Positions 38,630 to 42,657 of a stretch of 42,657 nt of DNA are shown piece by piece (position 1 is the first letter of the stretch; each line of letters begins with the position of its first letter). The stretch is from DASYTH01 sp035762905 (lineage in GTDB: Bacteria; Actinomycetota; Actinomycetes; Mycobacteriales; Pseudonocardiaceae). The translations under genes were made by a program, and so were the position numbers. A model generated the notes under the pieces. It was not told the DNA's origin. It did not search any database and saw nothing but the letters and a program-made list of their open reading frames with translations. The stretch spans positions 1-42,657 of the forward strand of contig NZ_DASUCC010000062.1 of the NCBI RefSeq assembly GCF_035762905.1, in the 5' to 3' direction.

Positions 38630-39613
38630 TCATTCCCTCAGCGCGGTGCCGGTCAGGTGCAGGAACACCGACTCGAGGTCGGGCTCGATCACCTGCACGC
38701 TGCGCACGGTGACCCCGCGCCGGTCGGCCAGCTCGAGCACGGCCGGCAGCAGGCGGCGGCCGAAGTCGGCCAGTAGGTGCACCTCGCCGTCGGTGGTGTC
38801 CGCGCCGTGCACGCCGGCCAGGTCCCGGCAGGCGACGGCGAAGGTGGCCAGGTCGCCGGTGGCGACCAGCTTGATCGTGTCGCGTTCGGCCACCTGCGCG
38901 ACCAGCTCGCCGTGGGTGCCTTCGGCGATCAGCCGGCCGTGGTCGATGATGCCCACCCGGTCGCAGAGGCGTTCGGCCTCTTCCATGTAGTGCGTGGTGT
39001 AGAGCACGGCCATGCCGGACCGGCCGAACCGCTGGATGCTTTCCAGGATCGCGTGCCGGCTCTGCGGGTCCACGCCCACCGTCGGCTCGTCGAGCACCAG
39101 CAGCGTCGGCTCGTGCAGCAGCCCGGCGCCGATGTTGAGCCGCCGGCGCATGCCTCCGGAGAAGGACTCCACCCGCTCGCCGGCCCGCTCGGTGAGATCC
39201 ACCAGCTCCAGTACCGCCTCGACCCGCCGGTTCAGCCGGGCACCGCGCAGCCGGTACATCCGGCCGAAGAACCGCAGGTTCTCCCGCGCGGTCAGATCGG
39301 GATACAGCGCCACTTCCTGCGGCACATACCCGATCAGCTCCCGCGCCCGCAGCCCGCCGGCCGCGGACATCGTCCGGCCGGCCACCACGACCGTCCCGGC
39401 GTCCGGGCGCAGCAGCCCGCACACCATGCGGATCACGGTCGTCTTGCCGGCGCCGTTCGGGCCCAGCAGCCCGTAGGTCTCGCCGGGCGCGATGCGCAGG
39501 CTCACGCCGTCCACCGCGACCCGGCCACCGAACCGCCGGGTCAGGCCGGAGCACTCCAGCACCGCACCGGTGGTGGTGGACCTGGCTGTAGCGGTCACAT
39601 CCGCCTGTGCCAA
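38630..39613 (-). CDS. ABC transporter ATP-binding protein (export type)
   Basis: 327 residues if started at the TTG at 39613, where GAGGAGGT (39628-39621) is seven bases upstream; GTGs at 39622 and 39649 are in frame but badly spaced. Walker A LLGPNGAGKTTVIRM, Q-loop YVPQEVALYPDLT, signature ESFSGGMRRRLNIGAGL, Walker B LLVLDEPTVGVDPQSR, H-loop YTTHYMEEAERLCD. The C-terminal ~80 residues form the extra domain seen in DrrA-like exporters, ending LESVFLHLTGTALRE. First gene of the operon; exporter of unknown cargo. Confidence 0.93.
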   Translation of the reverse strand: MAQADVTATARSTTTGAVLECSGLTRRFGGRVAVDGVSLRIAPGETYGLLGPNGAGKTTVIRMVCGLLRPDAGTVVVAGRTMSAAGGLRARELIGYVPQEVALYPDLTARENLRFFGRMYRLRGARLNRRVEAVLELVDLTERAGERVESFSGGMRRRLNIGAGLLHEPTLLVLDEPTVGVDPQSRHAILESIQRFGRSGMAVLYTTHYMEEAERLCDRVGIIDHGRLIAEGTHGELVAQVAERDTIKLVATGDLATFAVACRDLAGVHGADTTDGEVHLLADFGRRLLPAVLELADRRGVTVRSVQVIEPDLESVFLHLTGTALRE

Positions 39614-39697
39614 GGTCTTCACCTCCTCAGCTCGCCCCCAGTAGGTCACGAGCCGCCCTGGGTCGCCAGGGACCTAGGACACGGCCCGGCGGGACGT

Positions 39698-40672
39698 TCA
39701 GGCGGGCACGAGCAGGATCCACACCGGTCCGGGTGCGAGGGGCAGCGGCAGGCCGGACGCGGTGTGGAACCGGGTGGGCGCGCCGGCCGCCGGTCGGGAC
39801 CAGGTGGCGTCGAACCGCTGGCCGTCGCGTAGCACGGTGGCGCTGCCCCGGCCCACCGTGCGGGCCACCGGCGAGCCGCCGGGACCGTCCACCGTGGACT
39901 CGGCTGCCGTGATCACGACCCGTTGTTCGATCACCGTGGCGGCGCTGAGCCGGCCCGACTCGGTGGAGCTCAACGGGGTGCCGTCCATCGACACCTGCCA
40001 GTCCTCGCCGGACCAGATGAAGGTGAAACTGCTCGCCGGGTACCGGACATCGAGCCGGGTGCTCGGGGCGCCGGTCGCGGGGGCGGCACCGTACTGAAGG
40101 GCCGGTGTGGCCGGGGCGGCCGAGCCGCCCGGCAGTCGCCGGGCGGACAGGTAGAGGTTGTGCGGTGCGGAGTGCTCGGAACCGCGGTGGTACGCACCTG
40201 GCACCTCGGCCGGCGAGGCGTTGACCAGGTTCGCCGCGCGCAGGGCGGGCAGCAGTTCCGGGGCGGCACCGGAGTAGGCGAACACCGGTCGCCCGTACTG
40301 GCCCAGCAGCTCGATGTCGGTGCGCCGGGCGCTGCGCACCGGCCCGATCACCGCCGGCACCTCGCCGTCATACAGTGCCACCAGGCGGGTCAGGCCGCCC
40401 TCGACCGGTTCGACGTACACCACGTCCGCGGCGCCAAGACCGGTCGCGGGTCGCGCGTCCCGGACATTGTCGATCTTGACCGCGAGGCCGGGTGCTCCCG
40501 CTGGCGGGACCGCCGGTGCGGTGGCCGTCGGCGTCGTCCCGGGCGCCACGTTGGGGGTGCCCGGGTAGGTGGACGGGCCGCGGGTGATCAGCGCGACAGC
40601 CGCGATCACGACCGCGATGGTCAGCCCGACCGTCCACCAGAGCCGGGCCCGGTTCGGTGTCTGCCCACGCAT
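39698..40672 (-). CDS. DUF3048 (YerB-like) membrane-anchored protein
   Basis: 324 residues from ATG at 40672. An uncleaved N-terminal signal anchor (about 12-31, WWTVGLTIAVVIAAVALITRG), a Pro/Thr/Ala-rich linker, then the DUF3048 domain: LAVKIDNVRDARPATGLGAADVVY, GGLTRLVALYDGEVPAVIGPVRSARRTDIELL, AYSGAAPELLPAL and HNLYLSARRL. The second DUF3048 part includes FTFIWSGEDWQVSMDGTP and RDGQRFDATWSRPAAG. Related Bacillus YerB is a lipoprotein of unknown role; here anchoring is by a helix, not a lipobox. Confidence 0.88.
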   Translation of the reverse strand: MRGQTPNRARLWWTVGLTIAVVIAAVALITRGPSTYPGTPNVAPGTTPTATAPAVPPAGAPGLAVKIDNVRDARPATGLGAADVVYVEPVEGGLTRLVALYDGEVPAVIGPVRSARRTDIELLGQYGRPVFAYSGAAPELLPALRAANLVNASPAEVPGAYHRGSEHSAPHNLYLSARRLPGGSAAPATPALQYGAAPATGAPSTRLDVRYPASSFTFIWSGEDWQVSMDGTPLSSTESGRLSAATVIEQRVVITAAESTVDGPGGSPVARTVGRGSATVLRDGQRFDATWSRPAAGAPTRFHTASGLPLPLAPGPVWILLVPA

Positions 40673-41043
40673 TCTGACCACTTCCCTCGACTCCAGTCTG
40701 GACACCGGCCACGCCCGGCAAACCCGTCGAGAGTCCTTGCCGTTGTGGGTCCTTGGCCCCTCGTGGCAGACCCGCGCACGGTGCGGACCAAGGTTCCCGC
40801 CGCTCGCGGGTGACCAGGTGTTGTGGGCATTTCGGCTGGGGCGGTGCGTGCCGTTGGTCCCTCGTGTGGCCGGCAGTGGTCGGGTCAGTGTGGACGGGAG
40901 GCCAACAGCAGGGTCAGAAAGGACTTCTCGGCGAGCGCGACCGAGCAACTGGTGCGGGGGTTGTCCGAGGCGCGGGCGGCGCAGGCGCGGGTCCGGGTGG
41001 GTTCGAACACGATTCCGGAGCCGGCTCGTCCCGGAGCATTACG
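40673..41043. other. 371-base non-coding stretch between divergent genes
   Basis: It contains the promoters of the DUF3048 gene (minus) and the membrane protein at 41044 (plus). A small hairpin CCCGC-CGCTC-GCGGG lies near 40797-40811. Open frames cross it but lack ribosome sites or recognisable domains. A stretch reading ATEQLVRGLSEARAAQARVRV at about 40940-41005 looks protein-like and could be a decayed 3' end of an earlier gene, but I cannot name it. Confidence 0.4.
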
Positions 41044-41463
41044 GTGGCTGGAACAAGCTGGCGGCGGCTGGGCGCCGCCGCACTGGTCGGCGCGGCCGCT
41101 GGCCTGGCGACGGCCTTGGCCATGCCGCGTGGCCCGATAACGCCGGTTGAGGTTCTGGCCGGGATGACTGTTTGCTTTCTGGTCGGCGGTGTCGCGGGGT
41201 GGGTGGCCCGGTCCCGGTGGGCGGTGCTCGTCGCGCCGGCCGCGTTCGCCGTCGCCTGCGAGATCGGGCGGATCGGTGTGGTCGGCCCGTCGGTCGACCG
41301 GCCGGACCTGTCCGCCAGGATCGGGGTGTTGGTGTTCGTGGTGGGCGGTGGGTTTCAGGCCGTTGTGCAGCTCGTGCCGATGATGCTCGGCGCGGCCGGG
41401 GAGCGGGCCTGGCCCGGCGAACCGCGCCCGGATACCGCGAACCGGTTGGGTGGTACCGGGTAG
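41044..41463 (+). CDS. Small membrane protein, probably the detached N-terminal part of the next gene
   Basis: 139 residues from GTG at 41044 (GGAG seven bases upstream). Four hydrophobic segments: LGAAALVGAAAGLATALAM, LAGMTVCFLVGGVAGWVA, WAVLVAPAAFAVACEIGRI and GVLVFVVGGGFQAVVQLVP. The frame ends with TAG at 41461 after NRLGGTG. From memory, related actinobacterial proteins join such a four-helix domain directly to the alpha/beta hydrolase encoded in the next frame, so a single frameshift between about 41400 and 41463 may have split one gene. As it stands, it is a short membrane protein of unknown function. Confidence 0.6.
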   Translation: MAGTSWRRLGAAALVGAAAGLATALAMPRGPITPVEVLAGMTVCFLVGGVAGWVARSRWAVLVAPAAFAVACEIGRIGVVGPSVDRPDLSARIGVLVFVVGGGFQAVVQLVPMMLGAAGERAWPGEPRPDTANRLGGTG

Positions 41464-41483
41464 CGCTGTGGGTTCGGCGCATC

Positions 41484-42431
41484 GTGGTGGCCATGCTGGC
41501 CGTCGCGTTGGTCGCGTTCGGGGTGCTGCTCGCCCGGCCCGGGAGCACCGAGCCGATCCTGGCCGCCGACGGCCGGCCGATGGCCGGCAGCGTCGCCGAG
41601 TTGGCGAAGGTCTCCCTTGGCGGGCATGAGCAGACCGTGCTGATCCGCGCGCGGAGTACGGCTAACCCGGTGCTGCTCTACCTCGCCGGCGGACCCGGGC
41701 AGAGCGATCTCGGGTACACCCGCGCGTACATGGCCGGCCTGGAGGACGATTTCGTGTTCTCGGTCTGGGACCAGCGCGGCGCCGGGACCTCCTATGCGGC
41801 GCTGGATCCGTCCAGCACCTGGACTCTGGAGCAGGCGGTGGCCGACACCGTGGCGCTGGCGCGGTACCTGGCCGCCCGGTTCGGCGCCGAGAAGATCTAC
41901 CTGTTCGGAAACTCGTGGGGCTCGACGCTGGGAGTGCTTGCCGCCCAACGCAACCCCGAGCTCTTCCACGCCTACATCGGCGCCGGGCAGATGGCCAGCC
42001 AGCTCGCCAGCGACCAGATCATCTACCGGCAGCTGCTCGAGCACGCGACCCGAACCGGCGACACCGCGCTGGCCGAGCGGATGCGCGAGTTCGGCCCGCC
42101 GCCATACCGGGACATCTACGCCAACGCGTTCATCGTCGGCTACTACGACACGCTCGCCAACTACCCGAAGACGGCCTACTTCCAGGCGCACCGCCCACCG
42201 GGCATCGACGGCACCGGCGCCGCCGAGTACGGCCCGCTCGACAAGGCCCGTCTGTCCACAGTAGACACCGATGCCGTGCCGGCGTTCATCGTCGCGAGCG
42301 TGGCCTACCTTGTCCGGCTGCCGCGGCCGGCGGTAATCCCGCGCGCGGGTGTTACGGCGTGGATGTCATCGCCTTGCGGAGGTCTTCGGCGTCGTAGATC
42401 AGTTCGCCGCGCACGATGGTGCCGTCCTTGA
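41484..42431 (+). pseudogene. Alpha/beta hydrolase (proline-iminopeptidase-like), C-terminally truncated
   Basis: From GTG at 41484 (the frame is open further upstream but has no start): membrane helix VAMLAVALVAFGVLLARPG, then LLYLAGGPGQSDLGYTRAYM (oxyanion loop), FVFSVWDQRGAGTSY, and the nucleophile elbow LFGNSWGSTLGVLAAQ. Family similarity stops near AAEYGPLDKA (about 42249), before the catalytic Asp and His blocks. The remaining residues to the stop at 42431 (rich in Arg/Pro) are unlike the family and run antisense over the next gene. Roughly 150 residues are missing, so the enzyme is probably inactive. It may be the second half of the gene beginning at 41044. Confidence 0.62.
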
Positions 42432-42657
42432 TCTGCAGTATCTCGGCGGCGGTGAGCACCCCGGGCAGCATCGCCATCTCCCAGTCGATCACTGAGCAGA
42501 CCAGGTCACCGTCGATGAACTGGTGGCGTAGGGCGAAGCTGCGCACGGCGGCGCCGGCCTGGCGGGCCATGGTCCGAAACCGGTCGGCGTCGGAGAAGCT
42601 GGCGATCGGGCCGGTGAAGGTGAAGTTTTCGGCCAGTGGCACACCGGTCATGTCTCC
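42352..42657 (-). CDS. SnoaL/NTF2-like protein, 5' end beyond the window
   Basis: The frame is open to the window edge (first codons Gly-Asp before the Met at 42651), so the visible ATG is probably internal: SnoaL-like proteins normally have ~35 more residues ahead of DMTGVPLAENF. Visible segments FTFTGPIASFSDADRFRTMAR, SFALRHQFIDGDLVCSVIDWEM and AAEILQIKDGTIVRGELIYDAEDLRKAM match the cone-shaped NTF2 fold, with the final strand pair typical of the polyketide-cyclase-like group. Reaction unknown. Confidence 0.78.
   Translation of the reverse strand, partial: GDMTGVPLAENFTFTGPIASFSDADRFRTMARQAGAAVRSFALRHQFIDGDLVCSVIDWEMAMLPGVLTAAEILQIKDGTIVRGELIYDAEDLRKAMTSTP

Noticed and set aside
40823..41140. 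Possible plus-strand gene of about 105 codons
   Set aside because: No ribosome site or recognisable domain, and it overlaps the better-supported start at 41044 in another frame; kept only as a note on a protein-like stretch.

Overview
The window is 42.7 kb of very GC-rich DNA. It uses GTG and TTG starts often and keeps genes tightly packed, with many 4-base stop/start overlaps. Gene content points to an actinomycete of the Pseudonocardiales or a near relative: Lsr2, a DUF3145 protein, a DUF3052 protein beside an AhpE-type peroxiredoxin, homodimeric AceE, a PucR-family FasR, a fabD-fabH-acpP-fabF-accD6 cluster and a split-subunit PntA. The taxonomic call is an inference from gene content.

Layout. 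1-9.5 kb is accessory: the end of a haloalkane-dehalogenase-like hydrolase, a secreted YCF48/BNR-repeat protein, a NarL-type two-component pair, two bacterial PH-domain membrane proteins divergent from it, an acetyltransferase gene broken by an in-frame amber codon, a RidA protein divergent from a LysR regulator, and a TIGR03086 protein. The 3' end of the TIGR03086 gene has been amplified into a 94-bp tandem array. 9.6-12.5 kb holds a GlcD-type flavin oxidase and a ThDP enzyme, probably a two-step 2-hydroxyacid pathway. 12.5-14.5 kb has an unusual HTH plus double ClpX-type zinc-finger protein with a palindromic promoter, a secreted alpha/beta hydrolase and a small charged protein. 14.6-17.4 kb is the proton-translocating transhydrogenase operon pntAa-pntAb-pntB, with an 8-residue mini-ORF stitched between the last two genes. 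17.4-24 kb carries a CxxC protein, an MpaB-like oxygenase, Lsr2, a paired Fluc/CrcB fluoride channel, a MarR regulator divergent from a PLP desulfhydrase/deaminase, and envelope proteins of unknown role.

24-34.6 kb is the core lipid/central-metabolism block, mostly on the minus strand: aceE, fasR, fabD, fabH, acpP, fabF, accD6. DUF3052 and ahpE diverge from aceE, followed by tRNA-Val(UAC). From memory this resembles the ahpE-to-accD6 block of Mycobacterium tuberculosis, with the Streptomyces-style fabH added. AceE makes acetyl-CoA, AccD6 (with a biotin carboxylase encoded elsewhere) makes malonyl-CoA, FabD loads it on AcpP, and FabH/FabF condense; FasR is the likely activator.

34.7-42.7 kb is accessory again. 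The remnant of a tyrosine integrase lies just after the tRNA. It is followed by a minus-strand operon (ABC ATPase, two ABC-2 permeases, a serine hydrolase, a small ORF), a DUF3048 lipoprotein-like protein, a broken membrane/alpha-beta-hydrolase gene, and the edge of a SnoaL-like gene.

Most unusual signals: (1) the CDS-derived 94-bp tandem array at 8972-9528; (2) the ClpX-zinc-finger/HTH protein with its cluster of CTAGAC half-sites; (3) the pntAb/pntB mini-ORF, whose sequence recurs at the start of the second PH-domain gene; (4) the amber-interrupted acetyltransferase; (5) the integrase scar at tRNA-Val.
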